From contig NZ_CP079199.1 in the NCBI RefSeq assembly GCF_024758565.1, positions 310,001-374,000 on the forward strand: 64,000 nt of DNA, given 5' to 3'. The notes beneath the pieces are model-generated. The model searched no databases and was not told the DNA's origin. It saw only the letters and a program-made list of their open reading frames with translations. The stretch comes from Mesomycoplasma ovipneumoniae. GTDB taxonomy: Bacteria > Bacillota_I > Bacilli_A > Mycoplasmatales > Metamycoplasmataceae. The translations under genes and the position numbers were made by a program. Positions within the stretch are counted from its first letter, which is position 1; every line of letters begins with the position of its first letter. Below are positions 44,618 through 57,014 of the stretch, piece by piece.

Positions 44618-45940
44618 TTATTTAAAAAATGCATCAAAATTAATATTTTTTGATGAAAATTCAGACATTTTTTTGGACATTGATTCAAACTCACTAATTA
44701 AACGGTTAAATTCAGCACCTGTTCGACCTGATCCGCGAATAATTCGATTCCTACGAGATGGATTTTTTAAAAGTTTTGGTTTTTTTCGCTCTTCAAGAGT
44801 CATTGACGAGATTAAAATTTTATAAAGTTTCATTTTTTGCTCAACTTCATCAATCTGACTCGCATTAATTTTGCCCGATAATCCAGGAATCATTTTTATA
44901 ATTTTAGAAAATTTCCCAATTTTTTGAATTTGAGCAAGACTATTTAGGAGGTCATCTAAATTAAATTGACCAGAAAACATACGATGAGACAGTTTTTTAA
45001 CGGTTTGTTTGTCAATATTTTCTTCGGCTTGTTCTAAAAGTGACATTACATCGCCCATTCCTAAAATTCGGTCGGCAATTCTGTTGGGGTGAAATAGTTC
45101 TAAGGCAGAAATTTTTTCACCTGAACCAATAAATAAAATTGGAATTTTAAGCAAATGTGTAATTGAAAGGGCCGCACCTGCACGAGCATTTGAGTCTAAT
45201 TTTGTAATAATTGAGCCAGTTAAATTAATTTCTTTATGAAAAGTTTCAGCAACATTTATTATATCTTGACCAGAAAGGGCATCAAGGACAAAAAGAATTT
45301 GATCAGGTTTTACAGCTTTTTTAATGTCAGCTAACTCAGTCATCAATTCAGAATTAATTGAAAGACGACCGGCTGTATCAAAAATAACAAGGTCATAATT
45401 GTTATTTCTGCTATAAATTAGGGCATCTTTTGCAATTTCAACAGGAGTTTTTTCAATATAAAAAACATCAATTGAAACTTGTTTTCCCAATTGTTTCAAT
45501 TGATCAATCGCAGCAGGACGGTAAGTATCACAAGCTACTAACAAAATTTTTTTTGAAAAATTTTTTTGGCGAGCATAAACTGCAAGTTTTGCCGTAGTTG
45601 TAGTTTTTCCTGAACCTTGAAGACCAACTAGCATTATTGTTGTTGGTTTTTTAGAAAAATTAATAGACTTTGCACTAACTCCAAGAACCGAAACTAAATT
45701 TTGGTGTAATATTTTCAAAAATTCTTGTTGGGGATTAAGTTTGGAGGTCAGTCCGTTTGTTAAAACCTGATTTTTAACCTGAGCAATAAAGTTTTTAACA
45801 ACTAATAAATTAACGTCAGCTTCAAGTAAAGCAAGACGAATTTCACGAATAATTTCTGCTAAATCTTGCTCATTAATGGTTACAGATTTCTGAATTTTTT
45901 TTAAAGATGACTGGATTCTATTGGTCAAAAAATCTAACAT
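44618..45940 (-). CDS. ffh: signal recognition particle GTPase Ffh
   Basis: Encodes 440 aa without UGA. N domain, then G domain with GLQGSGKTTT, DTYRPAAIDQL, DTAGRL and TKLDSNARAGA; Met-rich M domain with GDVMSLLEQ and the RNA-binding RRNRIIRGSGR. It targets membrane proteins with the 4.5S RNA, which is not in the window. Probable first gene of the ffh-glyS-dnaG-rpoD run. Confidence 0.97.
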   Translation of the reverse strand: MLDFLTNRIQSSLKKIQKSVTINEQDLAEIIREIRLALLEADVNLLVVKNFIAQVKNQVLTNGLTSKLNPQQEFLKILHQNLVSVLGVSAKSINFSKKPTTIMLVGLQGSGKTTTTAKLAVYARQKNFSKKILLVACDTYRPAAIDQLKQLGKQVSIDVFYIEKTPVEIAKDALIYSRNNNYDLVIFDTAGRLSINSELMTELADIKKAVKPDQILFVLDALSGQDIINVAETFHKEINLTGSIITKLDSNARAGAALSITHLLKIPILFIGSGEKISALELFHPNRIADRILGMGDVMSLLEQAEENIDKQTVKKLSHRMFSGQFNLDDLLNSLAQIQKIGKFSKIIKMIPGLSGKINASQIDEVEQKMKLYKILISSMTLEERKKPKLLKNPSRRNRIIRGSGRTGAEFNRLISEFESMSKKMSEFSSKNINFDAFFK

Positions 45941-45951
45941 TTTAAAAATAG

Positions 45952-45983
45952 AAAATTTTTCCTAAAAAAACAGGAAAAATTTT
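45952..45983 (-). terminator. intrinsic terminator of rpsB-tsf
   Basis: AAAATTTTTCC and GGAAAAATTTT, an 11-bp stem with a 10-nt loop, 38 nt past the tsf stop. It belongs to a recurrent TTTTTCC/GGAAAAA hairpin type in this window. Confidence 0.7.
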
Positions 45984-46020
45984 ATACCTTTCTTTATATT
46001 TTTTGATTTTAAATTAATGA

Positions 46021-46911
46021 TTATTTAGCTTCTTTTATTTGTGAATTAACTTCTGTATAAAAATCGACAGCTTGTTTTTCGATTCCTTCACCAACTTCAA
46101 AGCGAACAGCTTGAACTAATTTAGCAGAATTTTGTTCTAAATATTTACCAACAGTAATGGCGCTATCGATTGCTAAAGGTTGAAATTCAAGAACAAAATT
46201 TGACAATTCTTTTTCAATCATACCACGAATAATTTTTTGCTTAATATTTTCGGGTTTCTTTTCTAAGGCAGGTGAATCTTCAACTTTTTGAGTGATTTCT
46301 GCAAGTCTTTCTTGAGGCACATCGGACTCAAAATTAAATTCTGGATTTAGAGCTGAAACATGCATAGAAATATCTTTTGCAACAGTGCAATTTCCGCCAT
46401 CTAAAACAACAACAGAAGCAATTTGTCCGTTAGAATGTGTATAAAGTCCAACTTTTTGTCCTTCTAAAATTTGGGTTTTTAGTACCCGACGCAAAGTTAT
46501 TTTTTCACCCATAGTTGCTGTAGATTCGACTAACATTTCTGCAATTGTACGGGAGTCAGGATTTTTAATAGTTAAGGCAGTTTCTAAATTGTCAAAGTCA
46601 TTTTCTAGAAGTAATTGGGCAATTTCGTCTTGAAGTTTTACAAAGTTTTGATTTTTAGCAACAAAATCTGTTTCAGAATTAAGTTCAAAAATTAAAGCGT
46701 GTTTTTCACTTTTAGTTGCTAAAACTAAGCCTTCTGCAGCAATACGGTCAGCTTTTTTTAGTGCTTTTGACTTACCATTTTCGTGAAGTCATTTAATAGC
46801 ACCATTTATTTCATAGTCAGAGTTTTCAAGTGCTGTTTTGCAATCAACAAAAGGAGCATCCGTAATTTCTCTTAATTCTTTAATTTTTGCTAATTTATCT
46901 ATTTTTAACAT
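46021..46911 (-). CDS. tsf: elongation factor Ts
   Basis: Encodes 296 aa with one UGA Trp (AIKWLHENG). N-terminal UBA-like helix KIKELREITDAPFVDCKTAL, the TDFVAKN catalytic motif that displaces nucleotide from EF-Tu, and the dimerisation domain. ATG 46911 follows AAGGAG by 6 nt. Downstream partner of rpsB (21-nt gap). Confidence 0.96.
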
Positions 46912-46932
46912 TTTTTACTCCTTTTTTATCAA

Positions 46933-47910
46933 TTATGCAATTTTAGTTTCGCTAGACTGGCTAGGGTTTTGTACTTTTTTATCGCCTGGTTTTGTTTTAG
47001 ATTTATCGAACTTTTCAAATTTATCGAATGAATTACGGCGAAATCTTAGTTGTTTTTGCTCTTTTTCAGGATCTTCTGGCAAAATAATTTGCTCATCAGG
47101 CTGATATGCAAAAAGTTTTTTACCACCTTTTGCTGATGAAATTGCATCAGCTAAAATAGTAAAAATTAATGTGATTGATTTAGTTGAATCATCATTAGCA
47201 GGAATTCCAAAATCAACCAAAGATGGATCAACATTTGAATCTGTTATCCCGATAATTTTAATTCCTTTTTTACGGGCTTCTTTAACTGCGATTATATCTT
47301 TTAAAGGATCGGCAACTAACATTATTAATGAAAAAAGTGGAACGTCTTTTAATCCTTTAATTCCGTTAAGATTTTTTTGTAACTTAGCTAATTGTTTTTG
47401 TTTTGAAAGTATTTCTTTTTTTGTATAACCTTCAAAATTTTCTGCTGTTTGTTTTTCAAGTTCTTCCATTGCTTTAAGACGTGACAAAATTGTTCGACTG
47501 TTTGTCAAAGTTCCGCCTAATCAACGACCAGAAACGTATATTGAATTTGTACGGATTGCTTGTTCTTCAATGGCTTTTTTTGCTTGTTTTTTTGTACCTA
47601 CAAAAATAAATTTAGCACCTTTTTGGGCAAATTTTTCAACTAATTTATAAGCAATTTCTAACATTTTTTGAGTTTTTAAAACATCAATAATGTGAGTTTC
47701 ATTACGCTTTCTTTTTAGTAAAAATTGCGCCATTTTAGGGTGTCATTGCGATGATTTATGACCAAAATAAACACCCGCTTCTAATAGTTTTTGCTTTGAA
47801 ACAATAGGAATTTCCGCTGAGTTTTCAGTAGAAATCTCACTAATGTTCAACATTTGGTTATCTTTTTGTTCGATATTTTGGTTTTGTTTAGCTGTTGTTG
47901 CCTTATCCAT
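46933..47910 (-). CDS. rpsB: 30S ribosomal protein S2 with extensions
   Basis: Encodes 325 aa. ATG 47910 follows AAAGGAAA. The S2 core starts near residue 40 ([20 protein letters not shown]) and shows [21 protein letters not shown] and GIPANDDS. There is a 40-residue hydrophilic N-terminal extension and a charged tail of about 70 residues ([15 protein letters not shown]), longer than most bacterial S2. Two UGA Trp codons. Confidence 0.96.
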
Positions 47911-48023
47911 GTAATATTTCCTTTTGTTTGTTGTTTCTACTTAAAATTTCTAACAGATAGAACTTAAAAAAGCACATCTATCTGAATCCATTTTAATGAT
48001 ATTTGAGGTAATATAAATTAAGA

Positions 48024-48034
48024 ATTATATTATA
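48024..48034 (-). promoter_or_regulatory. overlapping -10 boxes for rpsB
   Basis: TATAAT occurs twice on the minus strand (48029-48034 and 48024-48029). This would give an rpsB leader of about 105 nt containing an AGATAG/CTATCT hairpin (about 47955-47985), which may be a site for S2 autoregulation, as is known for rpsB in other bacteria. Confidence 0.5.
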
Positions 48035-48060
48035 CCATAAAATAAAAAATAAACAATAAT

Positions 48061-48546
48061 TTAAATCATTTGATCAATATAAGCAATAAAATCAATGATT
48101 CCAGGGTATGTAAGTGTAATTTCTATCCCTTCTTTTTCTAAAAAATGAGCAGAAATTGACTTTTTTGAAAAATCTATTTTGTCGACACTTAAAATGTAAA
48201 ATTTTTCAAGTTGTTTGAAAAAAATGATGAAAAATGCACAACCAAAATGTTTTCTAATTTTATGTAGATAATTGATTTGATGGTCTGGGATTTGCTTTAA
48301 ATTTAAAACGTTTTCATTGGTACTTTTGGCCTCAAAAGCGACAAAAATTCCTTTATAAATTCCATAATAATCAACGGTTGACTTTTTTAATACAAAGGCA
48401 TCATTTAAGGTCAAATCTTTTTGAACGGCTTTAAAACTAATGTCTAGATTTTTTTTATGAAAAATCGCAATGTCGTTTTGATAATAAAATTCAATTGTGT
48501 TATTAATAATTTTTTCAAGAAACATTCCGCGGTTTTTATGATTCAT
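48061..48546 (-). CDS. recU: Holliday junction resolvase RecU-like
   Basis: Encodes 161 aa from ATG 48546 (MNHKNRGMFLEK). A longer frame from TTG 48606 is rejected because it would run through the atpC terminator. The start KNRGMFLEKIIN, TVDYYGIYKG, VAFEAKST (catalytic Asp/Glu/Lys) and LKQIPDHQINYL are the RecU nuclease motifs. It resolves recombination intermediates. Usually beside a penicillin-binding protein gene in walled Firmicutes; here it follows the atp operon. Confidence 0.88.
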   Translation of the reverse strand: MNHKNRGMFLEKIINNTIEFYYQNDIAIFHKKNLDISFKAVQKDLTLNDAFVLKKSTVDYYGIYKGIFVAFEAKSTNENVLNLKQIPDHQINYLHKIRKHFGCAFFIIFFKQLEKFYILSVDKIDFSKKSISAHFLEKEGIEITLTYPGIIDFIAYIDQMI

Positions 48547-48590
48547 ATTTTTAATTAAATTTTTAAGCTTTTTTTCGCCAAAAAAGGAAA

Positions 48591-48624
48591 AAAATGGGAA
48601 AAACAAGCACTTTTTCTCATTTTT
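48591..48624 (-). terminator. intrinsic terminator of the atp operon
   Basis: AAAATGGGAAAAA pairs with TTTTTCTCATTTT (one G-T wobble), 28 nt after the atpC stop, with a T run on the minus strand. Confidence 0.65.
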
Positions 48625-48651
48625 AGCTTAAAATTTAAAAATTTATTAATA

Positions 48652-48912
48652 TTAAGCGGGATGCGGCTCCCCCTGGGTAAAAATTAAAACCTCAGATTTA
48701 GAAGCATATATAACACCGTCGGTAATTCTAAATTTGAGTTCTTCTTTTTCGTTTAAAACATACAATACCGATGGTGCAATTATTCCGCAAAAAGGTGTTA
48801 TACCGTATTGGGCAACACGGTATCCTAGTTGTGTTTTTGCAGTAACTGAAACTGGTTGGGATTCTAAAATGATTCCTTTTTGACTAAAGATTTTAAGATT
48901 AATTGTTTTCAC
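48652..48912 (-). CDS. atpC: ATP synthase epsilon subunit, beta-sandwich domain only
   Basis: Encodes 86 aa. The N-terminal beta-sandwich is present (TAKTQLGYRVAQYGITPF and KFRITDGVIYASKSEVLIFT), which contacts gamma and the c ring. The C-terminal two-helix domain that inhibits ATP hydrolysis in other bacteria is absent. One base separates it from atpD. Last gene of the operon. Confidence 0.85.
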   Translation of the reverse strand: MKTINLKIFSQKGIILESQPVSVTAKTQLGYRVAQYGITPFCGIIAPSVLYVLNEKEELKFRITDGVIYASKSEVLIFTQGEPHPA

Positions 48913-48913
48913 T

Positions 48914-51162
<2,249 letters not shown>

Positions 51163-51188
51163 TTTTACTCTCTTTTATAAAAAACAAA

Positions 51189-52712
51189 TTAAAAACTTCG
51201 ACCTGAATTAAAATTTTCAATCAAATTTGTTACTGAATTTAAAATTAATTGTAAATCATCGTCTTTTAAAGCAACATTATGATCAATTTTTTCTAAAATT
51301 GACTTAATTTCAGAATCTGTATCTAAATATTTAAGAAAAACAGATTTAAACGATTGCATAGATTCAAGTTGTAAGTGATCAATTAGATGTTCTTTAATTA
51401 AAATTAACATCATTATTTGCTGAATTTGGGAAAAATGTTGTTGATTTTCTTGTTTTAAAAGTTCATAAATTTTGTTCCCGCGATCAAGAATTAACTGCGA
51501 ACTTGGCCCTAAATCAGATCCAAATTGTGCAAAAGCTTTGAGTTCATTATATTGTGCTAGTTCTAATTTTAATGATGAGGAAGCTCATTTCATTAATTTA
51601 GATTGGGCCGCTGAACCTACCCGCGAAACTGACAGACCTATATCGATTGCCGGTTTTTGCCCTGAATTAAAAAGATTATCACGAACAAAAATTTGACCGT
51701 CGGTAATAGATATGACATTTGTAGGAATATAAGCTGAAATATCTCCGGCTTGAGTCTCAATTATTGGCAAAGCAGTAATCGAACCGCCACCTGTTTCATC
51801 AGATAATTGTGATGATCGTTCCAAAAGGTATGAGTGCTGGTAAAAAATATCTCCAGGAAAAGCTTCTCTTCCCGGTGGTCTTCTTAATAAAAGTGAGAGT
51901 GTTCTGTATGCAATAGCATGTTTTGATAAATCATCATAAATTATCAAAACATCTTTGCCTTTATGCATTCAATATTCGGCAATTGAGGTTCCAGAATATG
52001 GCGCTAAATATTGTAAAGGTGATAATTCGCTAGCTCCTGAAACAACAACTGTTGTATAGTCAAGTGCACCTTTTTTTTCAAGAAGAGCAACAATTTGGGC
52101 TACACTTGAATTTTTTTGGCCAATTGCAACATAAACACAATAAACATTTTTACCTTTTTGGTTTAAAATTGTGTCAATAGCGATTGTTGTTTTTCCAGTT
52201 TGACGGTCGCCAATTATTAACTCACGTTGTCCTTTTCCAATTGGAACTAGTGAATCAATTGCTAAAATTCCGGTCTGAAGTCCACGGTCAACGCTTTTTC
52301 TATCCATTATTGAAGGTGCGTTTGTGAAAATTTCAGATTTTATACTATTATCAAATTCACCTTTTCCATCAATTGGAAGACCAAGGGCATTAACAACACG
52401 ACCTAAAAGTTGATCACCAACTGTAATTGAAATGACAGACTTTGTTCTTCTGACAGTTGAGCCTTGAAAAACAGAGTTTTCATTTCCCATAATAACAACA
52501 CCAATTAAATCTTGTTCAAGATTAAGTGCAATTCCAAAAACACTATTTTCAAATTGAACAAGCTCACCAAATTTTACTTTTTCAATCCCGGAAACAAGCG
52601 CAACTCCATCTCCAACAACAATAACTTTTCCAATATCATCATGTTGAATTTTGGATTCGAAATTTTTAATTTCATTTTTAATTATTGCGGTTAAATTTAT
52701 ATCTTTGTTCAT
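51189..52712 (-). CDS. atpA: ATP synthase alpha subunit
   Basis: Encodes 507 aa with UGA Trp at two places (AEYWMHKGKD, KLMKWASS). P-loop GDRQTGKT (168-175), [14 protein letters not shown], and the arginine finger region [15 protein letters not shown]. Non-catalytic nucleotide-binding subunit of F1. C-terminal domain normal in length. Confidence 0.97.
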
Positions 52713-52731
52713 GTCAAAAAACCTTTAAAAT

Positions 52732-53277
52732 CTATATATTTTTTATGAGTTTTTGCTTGAGTGAGCGCAACTGTGATGAGAGTGAATGTTCAAAAACATG
52801 GTTATCAATGCTAATTTTGATTCCAGAAATTAATTTTGGATTTATTTTTGGTCGTAAAACTATTTTTTTGTTTAATTTTTGGGAAATTAAGTCTTCAAAC
52901 TTAGCAATTTCTGATGGTGACAATGGGAATGCACTTTGAATTTGGCCTCAACTTTGGCCTAAATAAGCATTTGCAAGTTTTATATATTTAATTAAAATTT
53001 GATTATAATGTGAAAAAAGATTGTTTTTGCATATTACTTTAAGAAAATTTATCATATAAGTGTCAATTTTAGACTCAAAAATTTTCTCTATCAAAGTATA
53101 TTTTTCACTTTTTGAAATAAAATGTGAAGTGAAAATCGAAATTAAAGAAGGATTGGCGCTAACTAAATCAATTATAAAAAAACTATCATTTATAAATTGA
53201 TCTACTTTTTTTTCAGATATTGAGATTTCTAAGAGCGACTCAGAATATCCATAAATATTTTTTACCTGTGGGTGCAT
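52732..53277 (-). CDS. atpH: ATP synthase delta subunit
   Basis: Encodes 181 aa with a UGA Trp at about residue 110. Weakly conserved family: N-terminal helical bundle (YGYSESLLEISISEKK) and the C-terminal GIKISIDNHVFEHSLSSQL pattern of delta/OSCP proteins. It joins the peripheral stalk to F1. Identified by pattern and by position between atpF and atpA. Confidence 0.93.
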
Positions 53278-53280
53278 TTT

Positions 53281-53826
53281 TTATTCTCTAATATTTTTTT
53301 CAGATTTTAGCAAATTTTCTAGATCTAAAACCAATTTTTCGTGCAATTCTTTGTTATTTTGCTCTTGATTTATCAAGAATTTTTTACTTATATCAGTAGC
53401 AACATTAATAATATTTTCCTGATGTTTTTTTACAATTTCTTTTTCATATTCGGTTAAAACTTTTTGACCTTCAGAAATAAGACGACGAGCTTCTTCGGTG
53501 GCTACTTTTTTAGAATTTTCGATAAGCTGATTTGCCTCAAGTTGAGATTGATGTTTTAAATCAATGCAATATTGCTTTGTTTCTTCTAAATGATTTTGCG
53601 ATTGTTTTGCTAATTCTTTAGCTTCATTATTTGATTGAACTGTTGAGTCAATGTGTTTTTGGAGAAAAGCTTTACGTTCTTTGATATATTTTTTAAGTGG
53701 ACGATAGACAAAATAAGTCAAAACCAAAAATAAAACTATGAAACTAACAAATGTTGCAGCAACTACATAAACATTAGGGATTATCCCTTTAAACAATTCG
53801 CCTAATGATTGATTAATACTTTCCAT
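53281..53826 (-). CDS. atpF: ATP synthase b subunit
   Basis: Encodes 181 aa: one N-terminal membrane helix ([22 protein letters not shown], about 18-40), the [13 protein letters not shown] elbow, and a long charged coiled coil forming the peripheral stalk. No lipobox Cys, unlike b subunits of some other mycoplasmas. Four bases from atpH. Confidence 0.95.
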   Translation of the reverse strand: MESINQSLGELFKGIIPNVYVVAATFVSFIVLFLVLTYFVYRPLKKYIKERKAFLQKHIDSTVQSNNEAKELAKQSQNHLEETKQYCIDLKHQSQLEANQLIENSKKVATEEARRLISEGQKVLTEYEKEIVKKHQENIINVATDISKKFLINQEQNNKELHEKLVLDLENLLKSEKNIRE

Positions 53827-53843
53827 TTTTTACAAATTTGGGA

Positions 53844-54152
53844 TTAACCTTGTACGAAAATTAAGATAAAGGCAATTAAAAGCGCGTAAATTGATGATGT
53901 TTCTGAGATAGCTGTTCCAATTATTAACACACGAAAAACTCTTTTTTGTGCTTCAGGATTTCTTGCAATAGCATCACAAGCTTTTCCAACAGCATAACCT
54001 TGACCGGCACCAACACCGATAACTCCGATCATCGCAAGTCCAGCACCTAAATATGCAAATGCAGTCGCATTTAGTCCTGAATGAGCGGTGTTAGTAGCAG
54101 TTTCTTGAAAATTTTGAACAATTTTTTGCGAGAAATTTATAACAGATTCCAT
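53844..54152 (-). CDS. atpE: ATP synthase c subunit
   Basis: Encodes 102 aa. Two-helix hairpin: GAGLAMIGVIGVGAGQGYAVG (helix 1, split glycine motif), loop RNPEAQ, helix 2 with the proton-binding Glu in AISETSSIYAL. About 30 extra N-terminal residues precede helix 1, a feature of mycoplasma c subunits. Confidence 0.96.
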   Translation of the reverse strand: MESVINFSQKIVQNFQETATNTAHSGLNATAFAYLGAGLAMIGVIGVGAGQGYAVGKACDAIARNPEAQKRVFRVLIIGTAISETSSIYALLIAFILIFVQG

Positions 54153-54222
54153 TTTTTTCCTTTTTTTTATAATAAATTTATAATAAATTTATAATAAATT
54201 AATTATTTTATTTGCAAAATAA

Positions 54223-54951
54223 TTAAGTTTGAACAATGTTCAATGTGTTTTGTTCAATTTTTTGCTTTTTTGGTGGATGAATTACTTCCATTCCTCAATA
54301 TGAAACAGTTAGAATTACAAAAATAAATGACTGTATCAACGAGCCGATAATATCAAAATAGATAAGAAACGGTGGAAAAATTAATACAACCGGTAAATTA
54401 AAGTTACCAAAAACACCTAACGGGATTTTTTGGTAAAGTCAGAGAACACCTGAATAAATAATCAAAAAGAAAACGGAACCTGAAATTATATTTCCATACA
54501 TTCTGAAAGAAAGCGAAATTAATGGAGCGGGTACTCCTATTATTTTGAGTGGATTTTTCCCAAATTCAAGTAAATAATGCCATTTTCCATAAATTGTTCC
54601 AACAACAAAAATCCCTAGCCAACTAATTACGGCCAAACTTAAAGTTACCGAAATTGAGGTAGAAATTGGTTCAAGACCTGAAAGTGACAATAAATTACCT
54701 AATAAAAAAAAGGTAAAAAGAGAAAAAATGTAAGGTTTTGCTTTATTTACATAACCTTCGCCGGCAGATTCGACAAGGTCATCAATGAATAAAAAGTATG
54801 ATTCTGCAAATAAAACTATTGCCGAAGGAGCTTTATCAACTTTTGCTTTTTTTATGTGAAAAAAAATAATAATTGATAAAATTATTACAAAAACTACTAA
54901 AATAAAAAGAGTAAATAACTGCGGTTGATTTCAATGTGAAAAAAAATTCAT
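54223..54951 (-). CDS. atpB: ATP synthase a subunit
   Basis: Encodes 242 aa with UGA Trp near both ends. Multiple helices; the proton-channel helix reads SLSFRMYGNIISG with the essential Arg. The helix NPLKIIGVPAPLISLSFR precedes it. A 70-bp gap with a triplicated ATAATAAATTT sequence separates it from atpE. Confidence 0.95.
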
Positions 54952-54953
54952 TT

Positions 54954-55373
54954 TTACTCCTTTATTTTTTTGTGCTTTGATATTAAAAAATAAATTATAG
55001 CACTAATTGGAAAAATTGTATAACCAAAAATAAAAGAAATTATATTTATTGGTGCAAGTAAAAAATCGTAACTATTTTCAGCAGCTCTTTGAAATGATTT
55101 ATTAATAAAAAAAATAGCTAGCAAAATTGCAGATTGAGACAAAATTAATATAATATAAACAAAAAAAGCAAAAAATGAAGAGGTTTTTTCTTTATTTTTT
55201 GCTTTTTTTGTTATGATGCTAAAAAATAAGTTTTTTGAAAGCAAAAAGGATGCAACACTAAAAAAGGAAAACAATCATCCTAAAATTAATGTGTAATTTC
55301 AAATTGCAACTAAAGATAAAATTAATGCAATTGCTAAAAAAATCTTAAAATAAAAGTAATAAAAATATTTCAT
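54954..55373 (-). CDS. atpI: ATP synthase protein I-like membrane protein
   Basis: Encodes 139 aa with two UGA Trp codons. Four hydrophobic helices (9-25, 30-50, 72-95, 110-130) and no soluble domain. Named by size, topology and place directly before atpB, as AtpI sequences are poorly conserved. AtpI helps c-ring assembly or magnesium supply in other bacteria. Confidence 0.75.
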
Positions 55374-55386
55374 TGCTTTAAATGGC

Positions 55387-56541
55387 CTAATTTTTAAATG
55401 ATTTTAGCACAACTAATTTTTTTAAACCCATTTTTTTATTTACACTTGCGATAATATTCTTAACTTTTGGACTAGTATTTAACATACTTATGTCATAATC
55501 AGAAATTTTTGACAAACAAATTCCAAACCCTAATATTAATGAAAAATCATCGATTTTGTTTGCAAGTGCAACTAAATTATTATACAGCAAATCATAATTA
55601 TTTGAAGGTTGAGATAAATCTGTAAAAAAGCGGTTTTGTTCTTTGTTTTTTAACTTAAAATATATTTCAACACGGTTTGCACCTTTGTTAAACTGGTTTA
55701 GTTTGGCAACTAAACTTGGTAAAAATTCTGAAATTAAAAGTAGTGTTTCTGTTTTTGTTAGTTGGGTAGAATGACAAAAAGTGCGAAAATGTGAGACACT
55801 TTTGAAATTTTCTGGCTTGTTTGCAACAATGTTGTCTCCTGTTGAAGTCAAAGATTGAAAAAATCCATAACGCTGAACACCTAAAACTTGAATAATTTTT
55901 TCATTATCAACTCCAGCTTTTACTAGATCATCAATGGTAAAAATTCCAACATTTTTTAGTTTTTGAGCCGTAACAATCCCTATTCCAAAAAGCTTTTCGA
56001 TTTTTTGGGAATAAATAAGTGGTCTTATTTTATCCCTTGAAATAACAGTGATTTTTTCTGGGGTATGTTTTGCTAAATTAGTAGCCATTTTTGCCAATAA
56101 TTTATTGTGAGAAACGCCTATTGAAATTGGTAATTTAAGTTCTTTTTGCAACTTTTTCTTAATATGGTACAACATTTGGTAAATTGTATTAAATTTGTTG
56201 AAATAATCACTCAAATCCAAAAAACACTCGTCAATCGAGTAAATTTCAATTTTATTTGTAAAATTTTTAGTGATAAAATCAAAAAATTGCCTGGACAAAA
56301 ACCGATAATAAGCCAAATTTGGTTCAATTACAACCAAATTTGGGATCTTTTTTTTAATATTTATTGTTTTATCTGTGATTTTGAAGCCTTTTTCTTTAAC
56401 CTCTTTAGAAATAGAAACAGCCATTGCAAAATCCTCTTTTCGAGAAATTGCAATTGGCTGTCCTTGTAATGTTGGATCAAGTCTAATTTCTGATGAGACA
56501 AAAAAAGTATCAATATCAATGTGGGCAATTATTTTTGGCAT
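55387..56541 (-). CDS. dinB: DNA polymerase IV (Y family)
   Basis: Encodes 384 aa. Metal-binding Asp in AHIDIDTFFVSSE and the SIDECFLDLSD motif (more often SIDEAFLD), LPISIGVSHNKLLAKMATNLAK, helix-hairpin-helix IEKLFGIGIVTAQKLKNVGI, and a little-finger domain. Ends IVRVEIYFK-type strand then a basic tail; no clear beta-clamp motif at the very end. Used in error-prone lesion bypass. Fourteen bp from atpI's start. Confidence 0.94.
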   Translation of the reverse strand: MPKIIAHIDIDTFFVSSEIRLDPTLQGQPIAISRKEDFAMAVSISKEVKEKGFKITDKTINIKKKIPNLVVIEPNLAYYRFLSRQFFDFITKNFTNKIEIYSIDECFLDLSDYFNKFNTIYQMLYHIKKKLQKELKLPISIGVSHNKLLAKMATNLAKHTPEKITVISRDKIRPLIYSQKIEKLFGIGIVTAQKLKNVGIFTIDDLVKAGVDNEKIIQVLGVQRYGFFQSLTSTGDNIVANKPENFKSVSHFRTFCHSTQLTKTETLLLISEFLPSLVAKLNQFNKGANRVEIYFKLKNKEQNRFFTDLSQPSNNYDLLYNNLVALANKIDDFSLILGFGICLSKISDYDISMLNTSPKVKNIIASVNKKMGLKKLVVLKSFKN

Positions 56542-56588
56542 ATGACAAAAATAATTATACTATTATTTTATTTTTTTACAATTTAGCG

Positions 56589-57014
56589 CTAAATATCTTG
56601 ATACAAGCTAATTTTATAATTTCTATTTAATTTATTCTTTTTATATTTTCAGAGAATTTCAATATAAATTGTTTGCTGATTTTCATCAATTTTGTACCGA
56701 AAATTCAAAGATCCAAATGATACTTTAACTTTTGAAATAATTTCCTTGATAACATTTTCAACTAATCACTCATCAATATAAACTTTTCCTTGTTTTACTT
56801 TTATTGTATCGTAAAAATCATTAGCATAAATATTGGGAAAAACATCGTTATCTTTGTATTCTGATTCATTTTTGACTTCAAAATCTAGTTGTTTTTTTAA
56901 AGGTGATAGTGATTTTTCAACTCTAGAATTATACAAATACCAACCTAGGATTCCGCCGCCAGCAATAATCCCTGTTGCAAGAAGACCTGATAAAATTTTA
57001 GCAGTGATTTGCAT
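56589..57014 (-). CDS. membrane-anchored hypothetical protein
   Basis: Encodes 141 aa with two UGA Trp codons. An N-terminal hydrophobic helix (ILSGLLATGIIAGGGILGWYLY, split 8-29) anchors a mixed soluble domain with KQGKVYIDEW and YKIDENQQTIYIEILW strands. Its ATG touches the stop of the upstream 401-aa gene, so both are one unit. Family not recognised. Confidence 0.65.

Noticed and set aside
47171-47428. Plus-strand ORF of 85 aa opposite rpsB
   Set aside because: Shadow of the S2 coding sequence; no promoter or ribosome site.
54170-54205. Triplicated ATAATAAATTT between atpE and atpB as an origin or iteron
   Set aside because: Short AT-rich slippage repeat inside an operon; no DnaA boxes or dnaA gene nearby.
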